A stretch of DNA of 59,042 bases from Myxococcota bacterium (GTDB lineage: Bacteria > Myxococcota_A > UBA9160 > SZUA-336): contig DATKAO010000149.1 of NCBI GenBank assembly GCA_035498015.1, positions 1 to 59,042 on the forward strand, given 5' to 3'. Below, piece by piece: positions 34,224 through 42,379 of the stretch. Position 1 is the first letter of the stretch; each line of letters starts with the position of its first letter. The position numbers and the translations under genes were made by a program. The notes under the pieces are model-generated. The model had not been told where the DNA came from. It saw only the letters and a program-made list of their open reading frames with translations, and did not search any database.

Positions 34224-35927
34224 ATGCGCCGCTCGGCAATCGCAGTGCTCGTGGTCGCGGTCCTGGTCATGATCGGCTTCGCGCTCTGGGCGGTCCGGCA
34301 TCACGTGCCCGAACACTCGGTGCTCGTCCTCGAGCTCGAGGGCGACCTCGACGAGGCGCCGCCGCGCGACCTTTTGAGCCAGCTCACGGCGCGCGGGCCG
34401 GCGCTGCCGACGGTACTGCTCCTGCTCGACATGGCCGCCGCCGACGCGCGCCTCGACGGCGTGCTCGTGCACATCCAGGCGCTGAAGATCGGCTACGCGC
34501 GGCTGCAGGAGCTGCGCGACGCGCTGGCTGCGGTGCGCAGCAGCGGCAAGCGCGTGGTCGCGCTGGTCGACGAGACCAGCCTGAACGGCTCGCGCGAGCT
34601 GTTTCTCGCCTCGGTCGCGGACCGCGTGCTGGTCGACCCGGGCACGCTCGCGCCGATGGGCGGGATCGCCGGCCAGTACCTCCACCTCGCCGGCCTGTTC
34701 GAGAAGCTGGGCGTGAAGTGGGAGTACTCGCGCGTCGGCGAGTACAAGTCCGCCGTCGAGCAGTACGCCGCGCGCGAGATGAGCCCCAAGGCGCGCGAGA
34801 ACGCCGACGCGCTGATCGACGGCGTGTTCGCGCAGCTCGTCGACGGCATCGCGAGCGGCCGCAAGCTCAGCGGCGAGAAGGTGCGCGCGCTGTTCCAGTC
34901 GGTGCCCGGCACGCCGCAGGAGCTGGTCGACGCGGGCCTGGCCGATGCGATCGCGGGCCGCAAGGAAGCGCTCGACAAGGGTGAGTTCCGCGACGCCCAG
35001 GAGCTCACCAGCGACGCCTACCTGCGCGTAGACGCGCGCTCGCTGGGCTTGCGCAAGGGCCCGCGCATCGCGCTGGTGTTCGGCGACGGAGTCATCGTGG
35101 ACGAGCGCGGGCGCTCGCTCTCGAAGCTGTTCACGGCCGAGGAGACCGTGCAGGCGCTCGACGCCGCGGCCGACGACGACTCGATCAAGGCCGTGGTGCT
35201 TCGCGTGAACTCGCCCGGCGGAGAGACTCAGGCTTCGGACCGCATCTGGCGCGCGGTGACTCGTGTGCGCGCCAAGAAGCCGGTCGTGGTCTCGATGGCC
35301 GACGCCGCGGCCTCGGGCGGCTACTACGTGGCGAGCGCCGCCAACGCCGTGATCGCCGAGCCGGCCACGTTCACGGGCTCGATCGGCGTGTTCATGATGC
35401 GGCCTTCGTTCGCCGGTACGCTCGAGAAGCTCGACGTGGGTCACGAGACGATCGGCCGCGGCGCCTACTCCGGCATGCTCGCGGGCGATGCGCCCATGAC
35501 TCCCGCGCAGCGCGCGCGCACCGATGCGTTCACGCGCTCTGCCTACGAGGACTTCCTGAAGCGCGTGTCCGACGGACGCGGCACGCCGACCGCCGACGTC
35601 GACAAGCTGGGCGGCGGCCACGTGTGGCTGGGCAGCGAGGCGCTCGCGAACCACCTGGTCGACGAGCTCGGCGGTCTCTCCGCCGCCGTCGCCCGGGCGC
35701 GCAAGGAGGCGAAGCTCGAGAAGGAGCCCGACCCCACGCGCGTGATCCTGCCCGCGTCACCCAGCCTGAGCGAGCAGGTGAAGGGCCTGATGCACGGCGA
35801 GCAGAATCACCGGCTGCTGCAGGCGCTGCTGCCCGTAGAGCTGCCCGAGCTCGGGTCACTCGCCTGGCTCGGCCCCAACGCCAGCGGACCCGCATATCTC
35901 CCGGGCTGGTGGGTCGAGGTGTACTGA
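34224..35927 (+). CDS. sppA: Signal peptide peptidase SppA, long form
   Basis: 567 residues with one N-terminal membrane segment (residues 4-23). Tandem ClpP-like domains: the general base Lys175 in RVGEYKSAVEQ lies in the first and the nucleophile Ser364 in DAAASGGYYVA in the second, as in E. coli SppA. GSIGVFMM is also conserved. The enzyme degrades cleaved signal peptides in the inner membrane facing the periplasm. ATG 34224 is preceded by AAGGAGG 3 nt away. It ends just before the right copy of the 74-bp repeat. Confidence 0.92.
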   Translation: MRRSAIAVLVVAVLVMIGFALWAVRHHVPEHSVLVLELEGDLDEAPPRDLLSQLTARGPALPTVLLLLDMAAADARLDGVLVHIQALKIGYARLQELRDALAAVRSSGKRVVALVDETSLNGSRELFLASVADRVLVDPGTLAPMGGIAGQYLHLAGLFEKLGVKWEYSRVGEYKSAVEQYAAREMSPKARENADALIDGVFAQLVDGIASGRKLSGEKVRALFQSVPGTPQELVDAGLADAIAGRKEALDKGEFRDAQELTSDAYLRVDARSLGLRKGPRIALVFGDGVIVDERGRSLSKLFTAEETVQALDAAADDDSIKAVVLRVNSPGGETQASDRIWRAVTRVRAKKPVVVSMADAAASGGYYVASAANAVIAEPATFTGSIGVFMMRPSFAGTLEKLDVGHETIGRGAYSGMLAGDAPMTPAQRARTDAFTRSAYEDFLKRVSDGRGTPTADVDKLGGGHVWLGSEALANHLVDELGGLSAAVARARKEAKLEKEPDPTRVILPASPSLSEQVKGLMHGEQNHRLLQALLPVELPELGSLAWLGPNASGPAYLPGWWVEVY

Positions 35928-35931
35928 CTGA

Positions 35932-36005
35932 CTACGTTCGCCTGCGGCTCACTGCGCGCGGCTTCGCCGCTTGCGGGCCTCGCTCAGGGCGGCCTTCGCT
36001 CGGCC
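35932..36005 (-). repeat. 74-bp inverted repeat, right copy
   Basis: Reverse complement of 32586-32659 (73 matching positions). It lies between the convergent sppA and FG-GAP genes, 4 bp after the sppA stop codon. Contains GCGGCTTCGCCGC, a TTC-loop hairpin. The rest of the gap to 36045 shows no gene; GAGAAGACCGCTCGCGG is not clearly structured. Confidence 0.85.
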
Positions 36006-36045
36006 TCGCAGTGACGATCCGCTAGCTCGAGAAGACCGCTCGCGG

Positions 36046-37602
36046 CTAGGGGGTGGGTACTGGTGTGCCTTTGTGGGGCGGCTTTGTGGCTGCGCCGATG
36101 CTTGGCAGGGTGCCGGGGAGGAGCCCGCGGTTGCGCGCGATCGCGACCGGGGCGTTGGGCGCGCGCGGGTCGTAGAGCAGGAGGTCCGCGAGCCCGTCGC
36201 CGTTCCAGTCACCGCCGCGCAGCCGGCCGCTCGACTCGAGCGTCTGGCGTCCGGCCAGGTTGTTCGACATGCCCTTGGGGCTGCCCAGCCAAACGTCGAG
36301 CCGGTCGCCTTTGCCCGGAGTCAGCAAGTCTGCGAAGCCGTCGCCGTTCAGGTCGAAGCTGCCGGTCGGCACGAAGCCCAGCGGGCGCGCGGTCTCGAAG
36401 CTGAACGCGATGTTCAGCTTGCGCTGGAACCAGGGCTGCTTCGCGAAGCCGGTGCCGTCGGAGGCGAGCCGGTAGACGCTCACGTCGGCGTCGATCGCGC
36501 GAGTCACCAGCACCTGGATGATGTCGAGCACGCCGAACGCCACGGCCACGTGCATCAGCTCGGGCTTGCCGTCGTGGTCGATGTCGATCAGCTGGTCGGC
36601 GCCCCAGCCGCTGCCGCCGTCGGGCGAGAAGTCGGGCTTGTCGAGGTTCCAGGTGCCGCCACGGTTGAGATACAGCCGGGTGACGTTCTTGGCGTCGGTG
36701 ATTCCGCCCGAGAGGTGCGAGATCAAGAGGTCGACCTTGCCGTCGCCGTCGACGTCGCGCGCATCGACGCGCACCGAGCCCGAGCCGCGGATCTGGTCCT
36801 GGTCCGAGACCAGGTGGAGCTTCAGCTCGCGGCTGGGCTTCTTCGCGAACGTGCCGTCCTCGCGCTGCAGGAACACGCGCAGGAAGTGTCTGCCCGAAGC
36901 GATCACGTCGGGCCGGCCGTCGCCGTCGACGTCGCCCACGGCGATGCGCGGCACGTCGAGCAGGAGCTGGATGTCGCTGTCGACCAGGAGCGCCCCCGGC
37001 CGCTGCTGCACGAAGTAGTTGGCGCGGCCGGGCGCGTCGAGCCGCGCTTTCTCGCCGCCGGAAGGCGACAGGAACACCGCCTGCGAGAGCAGCGGCACGT
37101 AGAGCCACGGCTCCTTGCCGAACTCCGTGTACACGAGCTTCAGCCGGTCGAGGCCGCGCTCGTCTTCGGCCGGAATCATCGTGCCGCCATCCACGCGCAG
37201 GTCGCGCTGCGGCAGCGCGGGATTCGCGAACGACAGGATGGTGAGTCCCGCCGGGCGCAGCAGCAAGAGCTCGAGCCCCGGTGAGTCGGGCAGCACGTCG
37301 CCCACGTCGTAGGCCGCGCTGTCCTCCGGCAGCGGCAGCTCGTATCTCGGCCTGGCTTCGAGGTTTCCCTCGTCGTCCTGGGTCCACAGCCGGATCACGC
37401 GCTTGTCGTCGGGCGGCAGGCCGATGAAGGCGATCTGCAAGAGGTCGGTGCGGCCGTCGCCGTCGAAGTCGCCCATCTCGGCCGCCACCGTGCGGCCGGT
37501 GCCGGACAGCTCGACCAGGTCGAAGGGCTCCTCGACCGTCTCGGCGCGCGCGACCGACGGCAGGAGCAAGAGCGAGAGCGCGAGGAGGGTTCGCGCGAGC
37601 AC
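36046..37602 (-). CDS. Secreted FG-GAP/VCBS repeat protein
   Basis: 518 residues. A signal peptide ends near SVARA. At least six FG-GAP Ca-binding loops follow across the protein: DFDGDGRTD, DVDGDGRPD, DVDGDGKVD, DIDHDGKPE, DLNGDGFAD and DWNGDGLAD, each within a repeat of 50-70 residues, as in beta-propellers of integrin-alpha type. Likely an extracellular or periplasmic binding propeller with no catalytic motif. GTG start; no Shine-Dalgarno visible. Monocistronic or led by the UbiB gene 44 bp upstream. Confidence 0.85.
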   Translation of the reverse strand: MLARTLLALSLLLLPSVARAETVEEPFDLVELSGTGRTVAAEMGDFDGDGRTDLLQIAFIGLPPDDKRVIRLWTQDDEGNLEARPRYELPLPEDSAAYDVGDVLPDSPGLELLLLRPAGLTILSFANPALPQRDLRVDGGTMIPAEDERGLDRLKLVYTEFGKEPWLYVPLLSQAVFLSPSGGEKARLDAPGRANYFVQQRPGALLVDSDIQLLLDVPRIAVGDVDGDGRPDVIASGRHFLRVFLQREDGTFAKKPSRELKLHLVSDQDQIRGSGSVRVDARDVDGDGKVDLLISHLSGGITDAKNVTRLYLNRGGTWNLDKPDFSPDGGSGWGADQLIDIDHDGKPELMHVAVAFGVLDIIQVLVTRAIDADVSVYRLASDGTGFAKQPWFQRKLNIAFSFETARPLGFVPTGSFDLNGDGFADLLTPGKGDRLDVWLGSPKGMSNNLAGRQTLESSGRLRGGDWNGDGLADLLLYDPRAPNAPVAIARNRGLLPGTLPSIGAATKPPHKGTPVPTP

Positions 37603-37646
37603 GCCGGAATGCTAGCGCAAATCCGCCACCCGCAGCGTGACTCCGG

Positions 37647-39233
37647 TTACGGCTCCGGGAGCCGAGGTCCGCCCACGTCTTCCAGGCGCTTGCGCACCAC
37701 CTCGCGGCGCTGGATCAGCTCGCGATGGGTGAGTGTCTCGACTTCGGAGCCCAGCCCCAGCCCGGCCTTGAAGCCGGTGAGGTCCATCTTGGCGAACTGG
37801 ATGTCGCCGCCCACTTCGCGCGCGATGCGCTCGCCGTGAGTCTCGGTGAAGTAGGTGAAGATCCGGCCGATCTCGCCGAACAGATCGACGTCGGGCGCGA
37901 GGTCGCCGATCGCCCCGTCGAGGAAGATCAGGTTCTTCACGTACAGCATCAGGTTCTTCGGCAGGCGCGCGCCGTGCGCCAGCAGATGCTTCAGCACGTC
38001 CTGGATCTCGGCCACGAGCTCCTGGCCCGTGAGCTGGGTCGGGTCGACGGGCGGGCGGTCGAGCTTCAGGTCGCGAGACAGTGCGGCGAAGTCGACCCCC
38101 TCGGGCAACGCGCCCAGGTCGCGGAACGCCACCAGGTGACCCGGGATGTCGTTCACGATCGCGGTCACCAAGAGGCGCATGAAGGCCAGCCGCTCGCGCT
38201 CGTCCATGCGGCCGGTCATGCCGAAGTCGAGCAGCGCGACGCGTCCGTCGGGCATGACGAACAGGTTCCCGGCGTGCAGGTCGCCGTGGAAGACGCCGTA
38301 GATCATCGCGCCCTCGAGGAACGAGATCAGAAGCGCGCGCAGCACTTCTGCGGTGTCGATGCCCGCGGCGCGCATCTGCTCGGCCTGCGCGATCGTGTAG
38401 CCCTGGAGTCTCTCCATCACGAGCACGCGGCGAGTCACGAGCTCGGGGTGCGGCCGCGGCACGACCAGCTTGGTCTGGCCGGCGTCCTGCAGCAGCCGCG
38501 CGATGTCGAGCATGTTCTCGGCCTCGAGCCGGAAGTCGAGCTCCTCGGCGATGGTCTCGGCAAACAGCTCCACGAGCGCCGGCGGGTTGGCGAGGGCCGC
38601 GACCGGAATGCGGCCCACGAGAAAGGGCGCGATCCAGGCCATCGCGCGCAAGTCACTGCGCACGAGCCGCGCGACCTGCGGCCGCTGCACCTTGACCACG
38701 ACCTCTTCGCCGCTGCGCAGGCGAGCCGCGTGGACCTGCGCGATCGAGGCCGCGGCGAGACTCTGCTCGTCGAAACGCAGGAAGACCTCGCCGAGCGGCC
38801 GGCCCAGGTCCTCCTCGACCACCGCGCGCACCGCGGCGAAGGGCTCGGGCGGCACGCGGTCGCGCAGCGCGGCGAACTCTTCGACCACTTCGTCCGGGAA
38901 CAGCCCCCGGCCCGAAGACACGATCTGGCCGAGCTTGATGTAGGCCGGCCCGAGCTGCTCGAAGGCCCTGCGCAGCCGGCGCGAGAGCGCGGCGCGCGCC
39001 TCGGTCTGCTCGCGGCGGCGCTCCAGCGCCGCCCAGCACGCGACCGCCGCGCCCAGTCGCAAGCCCGCGCCCGCGAAGCGGTCGAGGGGCGGAATGCCGC
39101 GCGCGCGCACCATGCGGGGCAGCTGCGCCTGGGTCTCGGCCCGCAGGTCGGCGATTCCCGCCCGCCAGGGCATCCGCTCGGGATCCACGGTCCAGGGTCG
39201 CGCTTCGGAGAAAGATCCCGGCTCGTATGTCAT
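37647..39233 (-). CDS. ubiB: ABC1/UbiB family atypical kinase
   Basis: 528 residues, near the 546 of E. coli UbiB. It carries the family's LGPAYIKLGQIVSSG (KxGQ), AAASIAQVHAARL (Ala-rich nucleotide loop), VVVKVQRPQV, EELDFRLEAENM, GVFHGDLHAGNLF (catalytic Asp region) and LLDFGMTGRM. UbiB is an ATPase needed for ubiquinone synthesis or lipid handling at the inner membrane. The C-terminal hydrophobic part is short. Whether this paralogue serves quinone synthesis is inferred, since no other ubi genes are in view. Confidence 0.88.
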   Translation of the reverse strand: MTYEPGSFSEARPWTVDPERMPWRAGIADLRAETQAQLPRMVRARGIPPLDRFAGAGLRLGAAVACWAALERRREQTEARAALSRRLRRAFEQLGPAYIKLGQIVSSGRGLFPDEVVEEFAALRDRVPPEPFAAVRAVVEEDLGRPLGEVFLRFDEQSLAAASIAQVHAARLRSGEEVVVKVQRPQVARLVRSDLRAMAWIAPFLVGRIPVAALANPPALVELFAETIAEELDFRLEAENMLDIARLLQDAGQTKLVVPRPHPELVTRRVLVMERLQGYTIAQAEQMRAAGIDTAEVLRALLISFLEGAMIYGVFHGDLHAGNLFVMPDGRVALLDFGMTGRMDERERLAFMRLLVTAIVNDIPGHLVAFRDLGALPEGVDFAALSRDLKLDRPPVDPTQLTGQELVAEIQDVLKHLLAHGARLPKNLMLYVKNLIFLDGAIGDLAPDVDLFGEIGRIFTYFTETHGERIAREVGGDIQFAKMDLTGFKAGLGLGSEVETLTHRELIQRREVVRKRLEDVGGPRLPEP

Positions 39234-39298
39234 TGGCCCGCGAGGCTATCCGACCGGCCGACTCGCCCGCAAGCAAGGGCCCTCGTTATGCTCGCCGC

Positions 39299-39718
39299 GT
39301 GAAGTTCGAGAACGAGTTCGTGGTGCGGCGCGCCAAGGCGGAGCTCGCGCAGGTGCTGGCCGCGGACGCGACCGTGACCCAGCTGTTCCCCGACACCGAG
39401 ATCGTGTCGAGCCGGGGCGGCACGCGCGAGACCCGCACCCGCGTATCGGCGCTGGGCACGGAGTCGATCGTGCGCTTCGTGTTCAAGACCGCCGCGGACG
39501 GGGGGCTCACGTTCTCGAAGATCTGCGACGGCCGCGTCTGGCGCTCGCTCGAGGGCGCCATTCGACTCACTCCGCTGAACGACGCGACCACGCGCGTGCA
39601 GATCGCGATGGAAGGCACCACGCGCGCGCTGGTGCCCGAGTTCACGATCCGCACGCCGATGAAGGACCAGCTGCAGCAGATGACGCGCGCGCTGCGCGAG
39701 AGACTCGAGCATGGGTAG
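39299..39718 (+). CDS. SRPBCC/START-like domain protein
   Basis: 139 residues from GTG 39299. Starts KFENEFVVRRAKAELAQVLAD-like, with a long beta segment RTRVSALGTESIVRFVFKT and a closing amphipathic helix KDQLQQMTRALRERL, the layout of a helix-grip SRPBCC fold that holds a hydrophobic ligand. Function unknown. TATGCT at 39287-39292 lies 6 nt before the start codon with no RBS, indicating a leaderless transcript. The alpha/beta hydrolase gene follows after 10 bp. Confidence 0.75.
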   Translation: MKFENEFVVRRAKAELAQVLAADATVTQLFPDTEIVSSRGGTRETRTRVSALGTESIVRFVFKTAADGGLTFSKICDGRVWRSLEGAIRLTPLNDATTRVQIAMEGTTRALVPEFTIRTPMKDQLQQMTRALRERLEHG

Positions 39719-39728
39719 GGTGTGATTC

Positions 39729-40544
39729 TTGCCTTACCTCGAGGCGAGCGATGGCGCGCAGATCTTCTGGCGCGCGGCCGGCAACGGAGCTCCGCTGCTC
39801 TTGTCGTGCGCCTCGTTCTCGACTCACGCGCACTGGGCGGGGCAAGAGGCCGAGCTGGCGCGCTTCGCGCGCGTGATTTCATGGGACTACCGCGGCCACG
39901 GTCTCTCCGACGCGCCGGAGGAGCCTTCCCGCTACACCCTGGCGCAGGTGGTCGACGACCTGGAGCGGGTCCACCGCGCCGCGGCGGGTGACTCGCCGGC
40001 GATCGCCGCGGGGCTGTCCGTCGGCGGCATAGTGTCACTCTCCTACGCGCGCGCCCGGCCCGAGCGGGTGCGCGCCCTGGTCCTGTGCAACACCGGTCCG
40101 GGCTTCAAGAACCCCGAGGCGCTGGCGCAGTGGAACGACATGCTGGAGCGCGCGGCCGCCAAGATGGGCGAGGTCGGGCTCGAGAAGTATCTCGAAGGGA
40201 AGCGCGCGAGCGCCGAGCTGCTCGGACTGCATCCCGACTCGGCCTGGGCGCAGCGCGCCCGCGCCGGCCTCTTGTGCTCCTCCGTGCCCGGCCTGCAGCG
40301 CTTCGCGCGGGGCGTGGCGGGCCCGGTGCCGAACCTGGTCGACGCGCTGCCCGAGATCGCCCAGCCCGCGCTCGTCTTGGTGGGCGAGCACGACCAGAAT
40401 TTCCAGCGCGCCTCGCACGTCCTGGCCGCGAAGCTCCCGAACGTGGAGCGGGTCGAGATCGCGGGCGCGGGCCACGTGCTCAACCTCGACCAGCCGCAGG
40501 CCTTCGTGCGCGAGCTGGAGCGCTTCGTCCGGAGCCAGCTTTGA
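39729..40544 (+). CDS. Alpha/beta hydrolase, 3-oxoadipate enol-lactonase-like
   Basis: 271 residues. Oxyanion region LLLSCASFST and SWDYRGHGLSD, nucleophile elbow AAGLSVGG (Ser), acid Asp in LVGEHDQNF and His in GAGHVLNLDQP. Overall pattern is close to PcaD-like enol-lactonases, but many general esterases share it and no other beta-ketoadipate gene is present. Start is TTG with AGGG about 9 nt upstream; no ATG fits before the first strand. Confidence 0.82.
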   Translation: MPYLEASDGAQIFWRAAGNGAPLLLSCASFSTHAHWAGQEAELARFARVISWDYRGHGLSDAPEEPSRYTLAQVVDDLERVHRAAAGDSPAIAAGLSVGGIVSLSYARARPERVRALVLCNTGPGFKNPEALAQWNDMLERAAAKMGEVGLEKYLEGKRASAELLGLHPDSAWAQRARAGLLCSSVPGLQRFARGVAGPVPNLVDALPEIAQPALVLVGEHDQNFQRASHVLAAKLPNVERVEIAGAGHVLNLDQPQAFVRELERFVRSQL

Positions 40545-40577
40545 CCGGGTTCGAAGCGCCGTGGTCTACTCGGCCCC

Positions 40578-40784
40578 GTGAAATTCGTCTTCTACGCCAT
40601 GCTGGTCATGATCGCGGCCTCGATCGCGACCGAGCTGGTGCTGCCCCGGGCCATCAAGGACCGTCTCGGAACGGCAATTTGCTGGGGCATGATGGCGATC
40701 ACGATGGCATTTTTGGGCCTCTCCACCGTGGGGCTCATCTACGCCACCTTCACGCTCTTCATTCGCCCCCATCTCGGGACCTGA
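40578..40784 (+). CDS. Small two-helix membrane protein, unknown
   Basis: 68 residues. Two hydrophobic helices (FVFYAMLVMIAASIATELVL and CWGMMAITMAFLGLSTVG) with a short cytoplasmic or periplasmic loop RAIKDRLG between. The family is not recognised. GTG start 33 bp after the hydrolase gene, with TCTACT 13 nt upstream as a possible -10. A perfect GC-rich palindrome follows its stop codon and may end transcription. Confidence 0.65.
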   Translation: MKFVFYAMLVMIAASIATELVLPRAIKDRLGTAICWGMMAITMAFLGLSTVGLIYATFTLFIRPHLGT

Positions 40785-40786
40785 AA

Positions 40787-40804
40787 CGCGCTCCTCGGAG
40801 CGCG
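40787..40804. terminator. Perfect GC-rich palindrome before the sigma factor gene
   Basis: CGCGCTCC-TC-GGAGCGCG, eight pairs with a two-base centre, directly after the small membrane protein stop. It may be a terminator stem (no T-run follows) or a DNA operator for the ECF sigma operon beginning 60 bp later. GAAAC right after it resembles the GAAC-type -35 of ECF promoters. Confidence 0.4.
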
Positions 40805-40863
40805 AAACCCAAGTCCCAGCGGCCGGTTTGACGACCGGTAGACCGCAGGGACAAAGCGCGCGG

Positions 40864-41415
40864 ATGCCGGACGAAGATGCGCGCCTGATGCTGGCCTTCC
40901 AGAAAGGAGACCGGCGCGCGTTCGAAGCCCTCTTTGCGCGCTACACGCCCCGCGTTCTCACCTTTCTCACACGGATGGTGCGAGACCGCGCTCGCGCCGA
41001 GGAGCTGACGCAGGACGTGTTCATCCGCATCTACAACGCCGCAGATCGCTACGAGCCCAGAGCCCGGTTCTCGACCTACCTGTTCGGGATCGCGCACAAC
41101 ATCGCGCTGAACGAGCTGGCGCGGGCGCACCGGAAGCACGAGCAGGCCCGCAGCGATCTGACCGAGCTGGGCGCGATCGACCCCGCGCCGAGCCCGGTCG
41201 AGAAGCTCAGCGCGGAGCGCACGCGCGAGCGGCTGGAGCGCGCGCTCGCCGATCTGCCGGAGCGGCAGCGCGCGGCGCTGCTGTTGCGCAGCGAGCAGGG
41301 TCTGGACTACGAGGAGATCGCAGGCTCACTCGACACGACGGTCGCGAGCGTGAAGAGCCTGCTGCACCGGGCGCGCGAGAGCTTGCTCGCCGCGCTCGGG
41401 GAGGACGAGATCTGA
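40864..41415 (+). CDS. ECF-type RNA polymerase sigma factor
   Basis: 183 residues from ATG 40864 (TTG 40828 is a longer alternative). Region 2: FEALFARYTPRVLTFLTRMV, ELTQDVFIRIYNAADRYEPRARFSTYLFGIAHN. Region 4: LADLPERQRAALLLRSEQGLDYEEIAGSLDTTVASVKSLLHRARE. This is a RpoE/SigW-type sigma, which in this arrangement is held by the anti-sigma factor encoded next. Start and stop overlap with that gene (TGATG). The operon probably controls an envelope stress response, and ECF operons usually activate themselves. Confidence 0.92.
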   Translation: MPDEDARLMLAFQKGDRRAFEALFARYTPRVLTFLTRMVRDRARAEELTQDVFIRIYNAADRYEPRARFSTYLFGIAHNIALNELARAHRKHEQARSDLTELGAIDPAPSPVEKLSAERTRERLERALADLPERQRAALLLRSEQGLDYEEIAGSLDTTVASVKSLLHRARESLLAALGEDEI

Positions 41416-41918
41416 TGGACTGCAAGCGAGACCGCGAAGAGATCGCAGCCTACGTAGACGGAGAGCTCGCGGGCGAGGCCCGCGCCGAGCTCGAGTCACA
41501 CCTCTCGGCCTGCGCGGCCTGCCGCGCCGAGGTCGCCGCACAGGAGCGCCTGGCCCACGCCTTCGCCACGCTTCCGGAGGTGACTCCCGCCGGGGACTTC
41601 GAGGCGCGCTTCTGGGCGCGCGTCGCGCGCGAAGGCGAGGCGCGAGAGAGTCGCTGGAAGCGCTGGTTCGGCTGGCGGAACATCCTGGGCGCGGCCCTGG
41701 TCACGGCCGTGGCGCTCTTGCTCTTCCTGCCGCTGCCGGAGCGGCCGGCCGGCGACCAGGGGCCGCTCCGGCTGCCGCTCGCAGCCCACGCGAAGGTCGA
41801 CCCCGACGTGAAGATCGTGAGCAACCCGAAGGACTTCGAGCTCCTTCAGGACCCCGACATCGACGCGATCTCCGAGGTGGACGTGCTCGAGGATTGGGAT
41901 GACAACCCGCCGAGCTGA
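41415..41918 (+). CDS. Zinc-finger (zf-HC2) transmembrane anti-sigma factor
   Basis: 167 residues. N-terminal ZAS/zf-HC2 motif with His29, Cys33 and Cys36 (HLSACAAC), one membrane helix near 92-106 (ILGAALVTAVALLLFLPL) and an acidic periplasmic tail with LQDPDIDAISEVDVLEDWDD. It would sequester the preceding sigma factor at the inner membrane. One-base overlap with the sigma gene and 20-bp overlap with DUF3106, so the three are co-translated. Confidence 0.9.
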   Translation: MDCKRDREEIAAYVDGELAGEARAELESHLSACAACRAEVAAQERLAHAFATLPEVTPAGDFEARFWARVAREGEARESRWKRWFGWRNILGAALVTAVALLLFLPLPERPAGDQGPLRLPLAAHAKVDPDVKIVSNPKDFELLQDPDIDAISEVDVLEDWDDNPPS

Positions 41919-42333
41919 GCCAGCTCGGCGGGCCGTCCTGTGCGCGGCCGTGGTCGCGCTGGGCTGGTTTGCGCTGCCCGCGACCGCCCGCGCGGACGAC
42001 CCGCGCCCTCCGCCGGAGCAGTGGCAGAAGCTCTCGCCCGAAGAGCGCGAGCGCCTGCACCAGCGCTGGCAGGACTTCCAGAAGCTGCCGCCGGAGAAGA
42101 AAGAGGAGATCCGCCAGCGCTCCAAGCAGTTCCGGCAGCTCCCGCCCGAGGACCGCGTGCGGGTGCGGCAGAACTACGAGCGCTGGCAGCAGCTCAGCCC
42201 GGAGCAGAAGCAGCTCATGCGCGAGCGCTACCAGCGCTTCCAGCAGCTCCCGCCCGACCAGAAAGAGAAGCTGCGCCAGAAGGCCAAGACGCCCAAGCCG
42301 CCCGCCCCCCCCAAGGCGCCGCCCAAGAAGTGA
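41899..42333 (+). CDS. DUF3106 secreted protein
   Basis: 144 residues. Signal peptide ends near ATARA. The mature part is four or five near-repeats of a ~22-residue helix of the form QW-QKLSPEER-ERL-QRW, QFRQLPPEDRVRVRQNY and RFQQLPPDQKEKLRQKA, then a Lys/Pro tail. This is the DUF3106 pattern, commonly the third gene behind an ECF sigma and zf-HC2 anti-sigma pair. A periplasmic sensor or chaperone-like role has been suggested for such helical repeats, but none is established. Confidence 0.88.
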   Translation: MTTRRAEPARRAVLCAAVVALGWFALPATARADDPRPPPEQWQKLSPEERERLHQRWQDFQKLPPEKKEEIRQRSKQFRQLPPEDRVRVRQNYERWQQLSPEQKQLMRERYQRFQQLPPDQKEKLRQKAKTPKPPAPPKAPPKK

Positions 42334-42379
42334 CCCGACCGAGCGCGTAGAATGGGCTCCCCAAAATCTGGAGGAACCC

